A stretch of 64,000 nucleotides of DNA from CAYLPJ01 sp964385465 (GCA_964385465.1 CAYLPJ010000015.1:44054-108053), one strand, 5' to 3'. Shown: positions 36,350-44,409, counted from the first letter of the stretch. Numbers and translations: made by a program. The notes: a model not told the origin generated them from the letters alone.

Positions 36350-36787
36350 ATGTCACAGCGCGTAGGAACACCGTGGTACGTGGCGGGGCTGGCGTTCGAG
36401 TGCGTCGAGTGCGGGGGCTGCTGCGCAGGGCCCGAGGAGGGCTTCGTGTGGGTCACCGACGACGAGATCGCCGCCATGGCCGCCCACCTCCGCATCCACG
36501 AGGCCGACTTCCGCAGGCAGTACGTCCGGCGCGTCTTCCGCCGCCAGAGCCTCATCGAGAAGGCCAACCGCGACTGCATCTTTTTGACCGACGGGCCCGA
36601 CGGCACGAGGCGGTGCGACGTCTACCCCGTCCGCCCCACCCAATGCCGCACCTGGCCGTTCTGGACGACCAACCTCCGCGGCCCCGAGGCCTGGTGCGAG
36701 GCCGGCACGCGATGCCCGGGGATCAATACCGGGCGCCTCGTCCCCCTCGACGAGATCGAAAGGCGCCGCCGTGTCACCCGCGAGTGA
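36350..36787 (+). CDS. YkgJ-type cysteine-cluster protein, first copy
   Basis: 145 residues. The N-terminal cluster CVECGGCC (18-25) and later cysteines (C in RRCDVYPVRPTQCRTWPFW, then WCEAG.RCPG) define the YkgJ / zinc- or iron-chelating family (formerly UPF0153). The family's biochemical role is unknown; metal or Fe-S binding is the common suggestion. It is cytoplasmic with no signal peptide. The second ykgJ gene starts 17 bp before this one ends, so the two are co-translated. Confidence 0.85.
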   Translation: MSQRVGTPWYVAGLAFECVECGGCCAGPEEGFVWVTDDEIAAMAAHLRIHEADFRRQYVRRVFRRQSLIEKANRDCIFLTDGPDGTRRCDVYPVRPTQCRTWPFWTTNLRGPEAWCEAGTRCPGINTGRLVPLDEIERRRRVTRE

Positions 36788-37262
36788 GCCCGCCGGCGAC
36801 GACGCCTCCCTCGCCCGCGCCGTCGACGACGCACGCCGCGCCGACGGCTTCCTCGACGCCGTGGGCGCCCTCCTCGCCCGTGCCGAGGCCGAGCTCGCCG
36901 ACCTTCAGCCTACCTGCCGCGCCTGCGGCAACTGCTGCCGCTTCGACGAGTTCGGACACCGGCTCTACTGCTCCACCGGCGAGCTGGCCCTCCTGACCGC
37001 CCGGCGGCCGCCGGGGCCGCCGGGGCCGCCGCCGAACGGGCGCTGCCCCTGGCAGGTCGGCGACCGATGCGCCGCCCGCGACGGGCGGACGCTGAGCTGC
37101 CGGGCCTTCTTCTGCGACGACGCCGCCGCCGGGCGCGTCGTGGACGTCTGCGAGCGCTACCACACCGCCCTGCGCCGCCTGCACGCCGAGTTCGCCGTGC
37201 CCTACCGCTACCTCGACCTCACGGCCGCCCTGGAGGAGATCGCCGGCGCCCAGCGGCGGTGA
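36771..37262 (+). CDS. YkgJ-type cysteine-cluster protein, second copy
   Basis: 163 residues from GTG 36771, overlapping the first copy by 17 bp; AAAGG lies upstream. The cluster is CRACGNCCRF (49-58), with later cysteines in RCPWQVGDRCAARDGRTLSC and FFCDD. It shares the YkgJ layout with its neighbour but has little other identity and carries a proline-rich insert (RPPGPPGPPPNG). The two may form a metal-bound heterodimer; this is inference from the overlap only. Confidence 0.85.
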   Translation: MSPASEPAGDDASLARAVDDARRADGFLDAVGALLARAEAELADLQPTCRACGNCCRFDEFGHRLYCSTGELALLTARRPPGPPGPPPNGRCPWQVGDRCAARDGRTLSCRAFFCDDAAAGRVVDVCERYHTALRRLHAEFAVPYRYLDLTAALEEIAGAQRR

Positions 37263-37304
37263 GAGGAATCCGGCGGGAGTTGCGGCATCGCCGGGGCGAT
37301 GGGC

Positions 37305-39014
37305 TCAACCCGACGGGTCCCGCGCCGCCAACTGCTCGGCGAGCGAGCGGTGCTCGGCGGCCGCGTCGGCATCGCCGCGGTGTTCGCAGAGGGCGGCGAG
37401 TCCCTCGTGCAGGCGGGCGGCCTCGGCGGGCAGCTCCGACGGGTCCGCGGCTTCCAGCCCCGTGCGGTAGGCCTGCTCGGCCTCGTCGTCGCGGCCCTGC
37501 ATGAGCAGGGCGTGGCCGAGGTTGCAGCAGGCGATGGCGGCCTTGTCCTTGCGCCCCGTTCGGCGGTGGCCCTGGAGGGAGACGATCAGCAGCTTCTCGG
37601 CCCGCTCGCCCTGCCGGCGGGCCAGGCAGGCCAACGCCAGGTGGTCCATCGCCTCGGCGCTGCCGGCGGGGTCGTCCAGTCGCTGGTAGATGCTCAGCGC
37701 CCGCTGGAACATGGCCTCGGCCTCGTCGAGGGAGCTGGCGCCCAGGCGGACCTGCCCCAGCAGCATGCACCGCGGGGCGATGCGGCCGGGCCTGTCCAGC
37801 CGCTCGTCGAGGCTGACGGCGCGGCTGAGCAACTCCTCGGCCAGGGCGAGGTTGCCCCGCGAGGCCTCGACGACCCCCAACTGGGCGCAGGCGTCGGCGA
37901 TGCGGTCGGTGGCCTTCAGCCGCTCCAGGCGCGACAGCGCCGAGCTCAGCAGCCGCCGGGCCTCGTCCAGGTCCTCCCGCGCCAGGGCCAGGCAGCCGAG
38001 GTGGTACTCCGCGGCGGCGAGCTGGTCGTCGTCCTCCTCGGCCGTCAGGTCCAGCACCTGCTCGAGCGACCGCTCGGCCTCGTCGAACCGCCCCGAGCGC
38101 GTGCAGATCTCCGCCAGCAGCATCAGGCATCGGGCGACCTCCGCGCGGTCGCCAACGGCGTCGCAGGCCTCGACGGCCTGGCGAAGGATCGGCTCGGCCG
38201 CGGCGGCGTCGGCCCGCAACCGCCAGGTGAGGTTCCCCCGGTCGCGGAGGATGCGGGCGCGGGCGGGCTTGTCATCGAGGCGGGCGCAGATGCCCAGTGC
38301 CCGGTCGTAGGCGGCCGCGGCCTCTTCGGTGCGGCCCTGCATGGTCAGCACGTTGGCCAGGCTGGCGGTGTGGGCGGCGAGGGGCGCGTCGAGGCCGGCA
38401 TCCTCGCAGAGCTCGCAGGCGCGGGCGAAGCAGGCCTGCGAACCGGGCAGGTCGCCCTGAAGGTGGCGGACGGTGCCCTGCCCGGCCAAGGCGCCGGCGA
38501 GCTCCTGCGGGCGGTCGAGGCGTTCGCAGCAGGCGACGGCCTGGTCGAACATCGCGGCCGACTCGCTGGCGTCCCCGCGCTGGAGGGCGAGGTTGGCGAG
38601 GTTAGCGTAGTCCTCGGCGAGGGCCTCGACGCGGTCGAGCTTGCGGTGGATCTCCAGGGCACGTCGGTGGGCGGCCTCGGCGCCGGCGGCGTCGCCGCGC
38701 ATCCGGGCGATCAGCGCCAGGTTGCTCAGCGTCTCGGCGAGGCGTTCCTCCCGGCCGGCGGGCGCGTCGATCTCGGCGGCTCGGCGGTAGCAGCCCTCGG
38801 CCTCGTCCAGGCGGCGTGCGGCAAGGAGGAGGTTGCCCAGGGCGAACGCGCCGGTGGCGACGTCCGCATCCCGGCCGGCGGCGGCGTCGGTCTCGATCGC
38901 CTCGGCCAGGCGGGCGGGCAACTGCTCGGACGGGGTCTCCGCAGCCGCCGCCAGGACGGCGGCGACGGCCGAGCCCTGCGCGGCGCCGTCGGGCGTGTCG
39001 GGGGTCGAGTTCAT
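37305..39014 (-). CDS. Cytoplasmic TPR-repeat protein
   Basis: 569 residues made almost wholly of 40-residue TPR units (for example AETLSNLALIARMRGDAAGAEAAHRRALEI and its relatives; about twelve units from residue 50 on). They are of the kinesin-light-chain/NB-ARC-associated type. No signal peptide, kinase or DNA-binding domain is present. It probably acts as a protein-interaction scaffold. A candidate promoter places the transcription start at or beside the ATG. Confidence 0.8.
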   Translation of the reverse strand: MNSTPDTPDGAAQGSAVAAVLAAAAETPSEQLPARLAEAIETDAAAGRDADVATGAFALGNLLLAARRLDEAEGCYRRAAEIDAPAGREERLAETLSNLALIARMRGDAAGAEAAHRRALEIHRKLDRVEALAEDYANLANLALQRGDASESAAMFDQAVACCERLDRPQELAGALAGQGTVRHLQGDLPGSQACFARACELCEDAGLDAPLAAHTASLANVLTMQGRTEEAAAAYDRALGICARLDDKPARARILRDRGNLTWRLRADAAAAEPILRQAVEACDAVGDRAEVARCLMLLAEICTRSGRFDEAERSLEQVLDLTAEEDDDQLAAAEYHLGCLALAREDLDEARRLLSSALSRLERLKATDRIADACAQLGVVEASRGNLALAEELLSRAVSLDERLDRPGRIAPRCMLLGQVRLGASSLDEAEAMFQRALSIYQRLDDPAGSAEAMDHLALACLARRQGERAEKLLIVSLQGHRRTGRKDKAAIACCNLGHALLMQGRDDEAEQAYRTGLEAADPSELPAEAARLHEGLAALCEHRGDADAAAEHRSLAEQLAARDPSG

Positions 39015-39020
39015 GGGGGA

Positions 39021-39049
39021 ACCTTAGCGACGGAAGGCGCAGGCCGCAA
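39021..39049 (-). promoter_or_regulatory. Promoter giving a possibly leaderless TPR transcript
   Basis: On the minus strand TTGCGG (39049-39044), 17 bp, TAAGGT (39026-39021), then 6 bp to the ATG at 39014. No Shine-Dalgarno is evident. Confidence 0.45.
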
Positions 39050-39323
39050 GCGCCGGACGATCAGGAGCAGTCGGATGGATCGGGAGGAAGGCGACTGCAA
39101 AGAACCCCGCGGATCGCAGTCCGTGGGCCTGGAAAGCCATCGGTGCCGCGACGCCCGCAGATGCCCTGCCAGGCCCGCGGGCAGCGCTCCACGGCTTTCC
39201 CGGAAGGTCCCGAGGCGGTGGGCAGACTCCCGCAGCCGCCCTCGACACCGTCACGGGGGATGGGACGCTCCACCACGGGGAGTTTGGCGCCGCGGCCCGA
39301 TGATCTGTCGGGCGGGCAGTTCA

Positions 39324-39341
39324 TAGCATAAGGGATGAAGC
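39324..39341 (+). promoter_or_regulatory. hsp20 promoter motif shared with the BON gene
   Basis: TAGCATAAGGGATGAAGC, 16 of 18 bases identical to 41044-41061 upstream of the six-BON gene. TAGCAT/TAGCGT fits a -10 hexamer, and the conserved downstream part would be the start region. The -35 here (TGATCT) is poor, so an alternative sigma factor or activator may be used. Confidence 0.5.
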
Positions 39342-39443
39342 ATGAAACGTCCGGCCCCGGGCAGGGGCCGGTCCGGAGCTCGCGGGCCATCCCGGCCGCT
39401 CGCGAGCCCGGCGAACCCCGAGCCGGAAGAGAGGCGAACGAAC

Positions 39444-39881
39444 ATGTTACCCACGCTTGTACGCAGACCGAGGAACTGGGAAGAGACGGCCCCGATGGAG
39501 CGGTTCTTCGACCGCTTCTTCCGTCCATGGCTTTCGGAGACGGGCGCCGAGGCCGGCGAGTACATAGGCTCCTACCCCGTGGACATCCGCGAGGAAGATG
39601 GCAAGCTTGTGGTGGACGCCGAGATGCCCGGCTTCGACCGCGAAGACGTGGGCGTCAGCGTAGACAAGGGCGTCCTCCGCATTCGCGCCGAGCGCAAGCC
39701 CGAGGAGAGCAAGGGTACGCGACATCTCAACGAACGCCGCTACACCCGCGTCGAACGGGCCTTCACGCTACCCACACCAGTCGATGAGTCCAACATCGAT
39801 GCGAAGCTCGACAACGGTGTGCTGCACATCGAGCTGCCCGAGACCGAGGAAAGCAAGCCGCGGCAGATCGAGGTCAAGTAG
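39444..39881 (+). CDS. hsp20: Small heat-shock protein, Hsp20/alpha-crystallin family
   Basis: 145 residues from ATG 39444 (GAGAGG upstream). N-terminal residues 1-38 include the typical RRPRNWEE and FFDRFFRPWL. The alpha-crystallin domain (about 42-138) shows PVDIREEDGKLVVDAEMPGF, GVLRIRAERK and the conserved VERAFTLPTPVDE. The C-terminal tail has the ELPETEESKPRQIEV strand with no clear IxI motif. It is an ATP-independent holdase of the cytoplasm. It is expressed from a promoter motif shared with the BON gene, through a hairpin-rich leader, and ends at a strong terminator. Confidence 0.95.
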   Translation: MLPTLVRRPRNWEETAPMERFFDRFFRPWLSETGAEAGEYIGSYPVDIREEDGKLVVDAEMPGFDREDVGVSVDKGVLRIRAERKPEESKGTRHLNERRYTRVERAFTLPTPVDESNIDAKLDNGVLHIELPETEESKPRQIEVK

Positions 39882-40193
39882 CTCCCCGTCTCGGAGAGCA
39901 GATCAGGCCCGGGCATGCGATGATCCATCGCGTGACGCGTGCCCGAGCCAACGGGAGACGAGGCCCCCGGCGGGGACTCGTCTCCTTTCTTAATGCGCGG
40001 TCCCTCGCCCCCCCCTGCTTCCGTTGATGTGTCGCTTCTGTCCACCCTCCTGGAAACGTGCACACAGCGGACAGGCCATCGCAAACCACTTCATACGCAA
40101 GACTTACAACATATACACCCTGTCCACCCGGGGGTAGGGTGGACACCGTATGGACAGCGGCCGGACGCGCCGGGCGGCGGGCCTTGCCGGCGG
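39882..40193. other. Intergenic region between hsp20 and the rraA-like gene
   Basis: 312 bases between convergent genes. It contains the hsp20 terminator and a perfect 9-bp hairpin TGTCCACCC/GGGTGGACA (40121-40145). The hairpin may serve the rraA-like transcript from the other side, but no T run is present on either strand. No gene is visible. Confidence 0.5.
39954..39992 (+). terminator. Rho-independent terminator of hsp20
   Basis: GGAGACGAG pairs with CTCGTCTCC over 9 bp and is followed by TTTCTT. The stem also has GC-rich inner bases (gcccccggcgggg). Confidence 0.9.
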
Positions 40194-40889
40194 TCAGGCG
40201 TCCGGGTCGGTGACGGTGTCGTCGAGCTCGCGGCCGGTCTTGCGGTACAGGCGCCCCCGGGCCTTCATGTCGCTGCGGAGCTCGGCGGCGGCGTGGTGGG
40301 CGACCTCCTCTGCCGCGTCACGGGGCACGACGATCACGCCGTCGCCGTCGGCAACGACCAGGTCTCCCGGGCGCACCGCCGCGCCGCCGACGGCGACGGG
40401 GCAGTCCTTTGCGTCGAACGCAAGCCTTGCCTGAACCATGGATTGCGATATGAGCGACGTCCAGACGGGGATCGCCTGGAGGATCAGCTCGTCGGTGTCC
40501 CGCACCCCGCCGGAGGTCACCAGCCCCCGCATCCCCCGCCCGAAGGCATCCAGCGTGTTGGCCGAGCCCATCAGCCCGGCATCGACCCCGCTGGCGTCGA
40601 TGACGACGAAATCGCCGTCACGTATGTCGGCGATCCACGGGTACGTACAGACGTTCCCGTAATACCAGCCCGCCCAGGGCCTGTAGTCGTCGCCCCGGGC
40701 GTCCGGCACGGGCCCTGCGTACGGTAAGTATCGGCAGGTACGTGCGATACCGCACGCACGGGTGCGATACAACGGGCGGATCGACGGCGCCATCGACCCG
40801 ACCTTGTGCAGCCCCACCGCGTCCATGCCGTCCCGCACGTCGGCCACGCGGAGCTCGGCATACGCCGACAGCAGTTCGTCGCGTTCCAT
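40194..40889 (-). CDS. RraA-like aldolase/decarboxylase family protein
   Basis: 231 residues from ATG 40889. The RraA-like fold is indicated by ADVRDGMDAVG (early), the central ASGVDAGLMGSANTLDAFGRGMRGLVTSGGVRDTDE region (about 115-150), and the GD-V-ADGDGVIVVPRD segment near residue 185. Family members include 4-hydroxy-4-methyl-2-oxoglutarate aldolase / oxaloacetate decarboxylase and the RNase E inhibitor RraA. The GGxRD-type loop (GGVRDTDE) suggests the enzymatic, metal-dependent type. The substrate is unknown. A promoter ends 8 bp before the ATG with no Shine-Dalgarno, implying a leaderless mRNA. Confidence 0.85.
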   Translation of the reverse strand: MERDELLSAYAELRVADVRDGMDAVGLHKVGSMAPSIRPLYRTRACGIARTCRYLPYAGPVPDARGDDYRPWAGWYYGNVCTYPWIADIRDGDFVVIDASGVDAGLMGSANTLDAFGRGMRGLVTSGGVRDTDELILQAIPVWTSLISQSMVQARLAFDAKDCPVAVGGAAVRPGDLVVADGDGVIVVPRDAAEEVAHHAAAELRSDMKARGRLYRKTGRELDDTVTDPDA

Positions 40890-40897
40890 GGCCGCTG

Positions 40898-40927
40898 AGT
40901 GTACCGCCGGCACGTCGCCCCGGGCAA
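40898..40927 (-). promoter_or_regulatory. Promoter giving a possibly leaderless rraA-like transcript
   Basis: On the minus strand TTGCCC (40927-40922), 18 bp, TACACT (40903-40898), then 8 bp to the ATG. Confidence 0.5.
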
Positions 40928-41020
40928 GGGCGCACCGCGGCGTTCCGGCACGGTCGAACCGGGAGATTCTCCCACCTGGCATGGTTGCCGCGAGGAATGC
41001 CAAACCCCCCCCGCCTCCCA

Positions 41021-41061
41021 TTGGGGCCGACTCCCGCGATCCCTAGCGTGAGGGATGAAGC
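41021..41061 (+). promoter_or_regulatory. Promoter of the BON-domain gene
   Basis: TTGGGG (41021-41026), 17 bp, TAGCGT (41044-41049). The -10 and the following bases (TAGCGTGAGGGATGAAGC) match the hsp20 motif in 16 of 18 positions. Confidence 0.6.
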
Positions 41062-41120
41062 GGCGGCATGGGCCGACGCACGGTTGAGATGCTGGATTGA
41101 AGCAAGGGAGTCAGTCAGAC

Positions 41121-42635
41121 ATGATCGACAGGACGATACACACACGCTGGATCCATCTCTTTTGGGCCGTCCTGGTGGCGGCCGGGCTGCTGGTATGCCC
41201 CGCGGCCGGCCAGCAACAGAACATGACCGCCCGGGACATCGCCGACTCGGTCGAGGACGAGTTGATCTTCGACGCGGCCGTGCCGTCCCACAAGATCGAC
41301 ATCTCGGTCACCGAGGGCGTGGCGACGCTGACGGGCACGGTGGACAACGCGATGGCCAGACAGCGAGCGACGCGGATCGCCGAGACGGTCAAGGGCGTCC
41401 GCTCGGTGGTCAACCGCATCCAGGTCGAGCCGGCGCTGGATCGGAGCGACCCGGCCATCCGTCGCGACGTGGAGTCGGCGCTGCTGACCGACCCGGCGAC
41501 GGAGTCCTACGAGGTCAACACGGCCGTCGATGACGGGGAGGTCACGCTGACCGGCACGGTGCAGTCCTGGACGGAGAAGCAGCTTGCGGGCAAGGTCGCC
41601 CAGGGCGTCAAGGGCGTCACCGGCGTGGAGAACGACATCACGGTGACCTACGCCTCGCAGCGCCCCGACGCGGAGATCGAGCCGGAGGTCGAGAAGGCCC
41701 TCCGCTGGGACGTACTCGTCGACGACGCCCTGATCAACGTCGACGTCAACGAAGGCAAGGTCAAGCTGAGCGGCACCGTGGGCAGTGCGGCCGAGAAACG
41801 CCGCGCCAACTACAACGCCTGGGTCGCCGGCGTCACGTCCGTGGACGACTCGGGCCTGAAGGTCGCCCGCTGGGCCCGGGATGAGGACCTCCGCAAGGAC
41901 AAGTACGCCGCCAAGACGGCGGACCAGATCAAGGACGCGCTGAAGACGGGCCTGCTGTACGACCCGCGCGTGCTCTCGTTCAACGTCACCCCGGACGTCG
42001 CCGGAAGCACGGTGACGCTGCGAGGCACGGTGGACAACCTCAAGGCCAAGCGGGCGGCCGAGCAGGTCGCCAGGAACACCGTCGGCGTCAACTACGTTAC
42101 CAACCGCCTGAAGGTCCGCCCGACCGAGGTGCTGGCCGACCCGGACATCGCCGAGGACATCCGCAGTGCCCTGCTGCGGGACCCCTACGTCGAGAAGTAC
42201 CAGATCGACGTGACCGTTGTCGGCGGCGTCGCCTACCTCAGCGGGACGGTGGACTCCTACTTCGAGAAGTGGCAGGCCGACGACGTGGCCTCCAAGGTCA
42301 ACGGCGTGATCAGCGTGCGGAACAACCTCGACGTCGAGGACGCCGCCCCGCTGGCGTACGACCCCTACGTCTTCGAGGAGTACCCCTACGTCACCGACTG
42401 GTACGACTACCAGCCCTACGCCACCTTCGAGAGCGACGCCGAGATCAAGGCCAACATCGAGGACGAGCTCTGGTGGAGCCCGTTCGTCGATTCCGACGAG
42501 GTGACCGTCACCGTCGACAACGGCGCCGCCACCCTCACCGGCACGGTCGATTCCTGGACCGAACGCGGCTCGGCGATGCAGAACGCCTACGAAGGCGGCG
42601 CGGTCTGGGTCGACAACGAGCTCGAGGTCAAGTGA
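41121..42635 (+). CDS. Periplasmic protein with six BON domains
   Basis: 504 residues from ATG 41121 (GGGAG upstream). The N-terminal signal is WIHLFWAVLVAAGLLVCPAAG. Six BON units follow at roughly 75-80 residue spacing, each with the G-x-V/A-x-L-x-G-T-V core: GVATLTGTVDN, GEVTLTGTVQS, GKVKLSGTVGS, STVTLRGTVDN, GVAYLSGTVDS, GAATLTGTVDS. A Tyr/Asp-rich spacer (about 415-440) precedes the last unit. BON proteins such as OsmY protect the envelope under osmotic or heat stress by binding phospholipids. The promoter motif shared with hsp20 fits a stress role. OsmY has two BON units, so six is unusually many. Confidence 0.9.
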   Translation: MIDRTIHTRWIHLFWAVLVAAGLLVCPAAGQQQNMTARDIADSVEDELIFDAAVPSHKIDISVTEGVATLTGTVDNAMARQRATRIAETVKGVRSVVNRIQVEPALDRSDPAIRRDVESALLTDPATESYEVNTAVDDGEVTLTGTVQSWTEKQLAGKVAQGVKGVTGVENDITVTYASQRPDAEIEPEVEKALRWDVLVDDALINVDVNEGKVKLSGTVGSAAEKRRANYNAWVAGVTSVDDSGLKVARWARDEDLRKDKYAAKTADQIKDALKTGLLYDPRVLSFNVTPDVAGSTVTLRGTVDNLKAKRAAEQVARNTVGVNYVTNRLKVRPTEVLADPDIAEDIRSALLRDPYVEKYQIDVTVVGGVAYLSGTVDSYFEKWQADDVASKVNGVISVRNNLDVEDAAPLAYDPYVFEEYPYVTDWYDYQPYATFESDAEIKANIEDELWWSPFVDSDEVTVTVDNGAATLTGTVDSWTERGSAMQNAYEGGAVWVDNELEVK

Positions 42636-42812
42636 CCGATTGACTGACGACACCGGGGCCGCCGGCCGGAGGCCCAACGCCGGCTCGGCCGCCGACGAAC
42701 CACCGACGCGAAGCCGGTCCCGTCCCGGGGCGCCTCACCGGCGCCTCGGGCGGGCCGGCGGCGTTTCCGGACCACCGACGCCCTTTGCCTCAGCGAGGGA
42801 GGTTTGCCCGAG

Positions 42813-43262
42813 ATGTTCGTCCTCGAACTGCTCATCGCCGTCGCGGTCGCCCTGCTGCTGGCGGCCGTGCTCGTCTTCCCGCTCCGCCGGCGCGGCCCGG
42901 GGCCGCTGGAGGGGCTGCTGTTCTTCTTCCTGATTATCTTCCTGGCCGCATGGGCCGGGGGGCTGTGGCTGACCCCGATCGGCCCGGTGGCCTACGGCGT
43001 GCCCTGGGTCGGCTTCGTCGTCGTGGGGGTCATCCTCGCGCTGATCCTGGCCGCCGCGGCCACGCCGAGGCGAAGGCTGCCCAAGCCCGGCAAGCCGGCC
43101 GTGCCCCGCACCGAGGCCGAGGCCGAGGTCGAGGCCACGCCCCCGGAGGTCAAGGCCGGCGAAGCCGTCGCCGTGACCCTGGGCGTGCTCTTCTACCTCG
43201 CCCTCTTCGCCATGCTGCTGACCATCATCCTCCACTACGCCTGGTGGCGCCCGGTCGGATAG
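42813..43262 (+). CDS. Small four-helix membrane protein, unknown family
   Basis: 149 residues from ATG 42813 (GAGGGAGG 10 bp upstream). Four hydrophobic segments: about 2-24 (FVLELLIAVAVALLLAAVLV), 34-55 (LEGLLFFFLIIFLAAWAGGL), 66-86 (WVGFVVVGVILALILAAAA) and 118-142 (VTLGVLFYLALFAMLLTIIL). A charged Pro/Glu linker (TEAEAEVEATPPEVKAGE) separates the last two. I do not recognise the family. It is 177 bp after the BON gene in the same direction and could be part of the same stress unit. Confidence 0.7.
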   Translation: MFVLELLIAVAVALLLAAVLVFPLRRRGPGPLEGLLFFFLIIFLAAWAGGLWLTPIGPVAYGVPWVGFVVVGVILALILAAAATPRRRLPKPGKPAVPRTEAEAEVEATPPEVKAGEAVAVTLGVLFYLALFAMLLTIILHYAWWRPVG

Positions 43263-43285
43263 CCCGGCCGGGTCGGGCGCAGGCC

Positions 43286-43618
43286 TCAAGGACTCAGCCT
43301 TCCCCGCCTGCCAGCCGACGACGCGTCCGGCCCGGGCACCACCGTCACCGTCGCGAACGATGGCGCCTTCGGCCTGCGCCGGCGACCGGGCCCTGACCGG
43401 CCCGATGTTGTCGGGCCCTGAACAGGTTCCCCCTCCCGCCGAGCCAGTTCCCGCCTCCGGAAGTAGAACGCCGACTCCGTCACGCCCGCTTGTCGGCAGA
43501 ACGCACGCATCGACATCCCGCCGCCGGCGTGCTCGCCAAGCAGCCGTCGCCACCGCCCCTCGCGCCCCGATCCCGCGTCACCGACCTGGCCATGCCCACG
43601 CTCCTCGCATGGCCCCAT
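43286..43618 (-). pseudogene. tnpA: IS66 accessory protein TnpA remnant
   Basis: The conserved helix-turn-helix part of IS66 orf1 is readable (RWRRLLGEHAGGGMSMRAFC, RQAGVTESAFYFRRRELARR), followed by FATVTVVPG. The reading stops about 13 residues later, where complete TnpA proteins continue for about 40 more. tnpB and tnpC are absent: the downstream side is the end of the four-helix protein gene. Start ATG 43618 is tentative. Confidence 0.7.
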
Positions 43619-43668
43619 CCCCCACGACAACCCCAGGCACCACCAGATGCGGTTCACCGGAGGCTTAC
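43286..43668 (-). mobile_element. IS66-family element, one end only
   Basis: The minus strand begins GTAAGCCTCCGGTGAAC at 43668, the typical IS66 terminal sequence, followed by the tnpA remnant. The other end and tnpB/tnpC are missing. The end lies 10 bp from the stop codon of the small toxin-linked gene, so the insertion or a later deletion was confined to its 3' side. Confidence 0.7.
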
Positions 43669-43678
43669 CTTCATATAA

Positions 43679-43876
43679 TCATTCATCAACTGTTGAGGGT
43701 GTCTCATCCGGCAACTGTGGGAGTTCATCCGGCATGACGCGCGCGATCTGGCCATCGCGCCACAGCAGCAGCGGGTGCTGGTGTTGCCGGGCGACCTCGG
43801 CCGCCCGGTGGGCGGCGCGGATCATCGCCGTGCGGCTGCCTTGCAGGTCCGGGTATTTCCTCGGATGCTGAATCAT
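43679..43876 (-). CDS. Small protein, possible partner of the zeta-like toxin
   Basis: 65 residues from ATG 43876, which overlaps the end of the zeta-like frame (ATGA). Readable parts include MIRAAHRAAEVARQHQHPLL and LWRDGQIARVMPDELPQLP. Small proteins with an A-x-x-AH-x-x-A helix and a WRDGxI strand often accompany chromosomal zeta-type AAA proteins, so an antitoxin role is inferred from context. It is too short for firm assignment. Confidence 0.5.
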   Translation of the reverse strand: MIQHPRKYPDLQGSRTAMIRAAHRAAEVARQHQHPLLLWRDGQIARVMPDELPQLPDETPSTVDE

Positions 43877-44409
43877 GGATTCGCTCCTTCGTCGATCAAT
43901 ACCGGCGGCCACTGGCTGGCGTCGAAGATCTGCCAGGCGTCGACGGCGTCGCGGTAAAGCTTCTCGAAGTTCGACAGCCCCCGCCCGAACCGGCGGCGGA
44001 TGTCGCGCTGCGGGATGTCGTGGCCGCCCTGGGCGACCCGCTGGCGGACCCGCTCGACGGCCAGGTCAGCGGACGGCAGTTGCAGGAACATCAGTTCGAC
44101 CTGATAGCCCAGTTCCCGCCATTCGCGGATCATACGAAGATAGGCCCGCCCGGCCAAGGTCGTTTCGACCGCGAAATCCTCTCGCCGGGCCACCATCGCC
44201 CGGACGTGGTCCAGCATCAGTCTCTATGCCTCGACGGCCGCGACTTGCGGCCGCAACGGCGAGAGGCCGGCGGCGATGAGGTCGGCGTTGATGAATGCGG
44301 GGCATCGCCCCTCGGCCGGGAGAAACTCTCGCGCAAAGGTCGTCTTGCCGGCCCCGTTCGGCCCGGCGATAATGATCGCTCGCGGGTTGTCGTCTGCTTG
44401 TTGTGGCAT
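43873..44409 (-). pseudogene. Zeta-type toxin/P-loop kinase broken by an in-frame TAG
   Basis: From ATG 44409 the frame gives a P-loop (IIIAGPNGAGKTTFAREFLP, about 12-31) and FINADLIAAGLSPL, typical of zeta-toxin-like ATPases that phosphorylate UDP-N-acetylglucosamine or related targets. Codon 62 (44226-44224) is TAG. The same frame then continues directly with RLMLDHVRAMVARREDFAVE and TTLAGRAYLRMIREWRELGY, to VRQRVAQGGHD and FDASQWPPVLI. Complete relatives read straight through this point (EAGRLML-like). So a single nonsense codon, not a frameshift, splits a protein of 178 codons. It could also be a sequencing error or a readthrough codon. Confidence 0.75.

Larger units (their letters stand above)
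39015..39443. other. Intergenic region with structured hsp20 leader
   Basis: 429 bases. It holds the divergent TPR promoter, a region without signals (39050-39300), and the hsp20 promoter motif at 39324-39341. Two strong hairpins follow in the hsp20 5' UTR: CCGGCCCC/GGGGCCGG (39351-39371) and GCTCGCG/CGCGAGC (39378-39407, with an inner GGCC/GGCC stem). The Shine-Dalgarno GAGAGG follows at about 39430. No gene is seen. Confidence 0.5.

Noticed and set aside
40970..41000. Sigma-54 promoter (tggcatggttgcc) before the BON gene
   Set aside because: The GG to GC spacing is 7, not 10.
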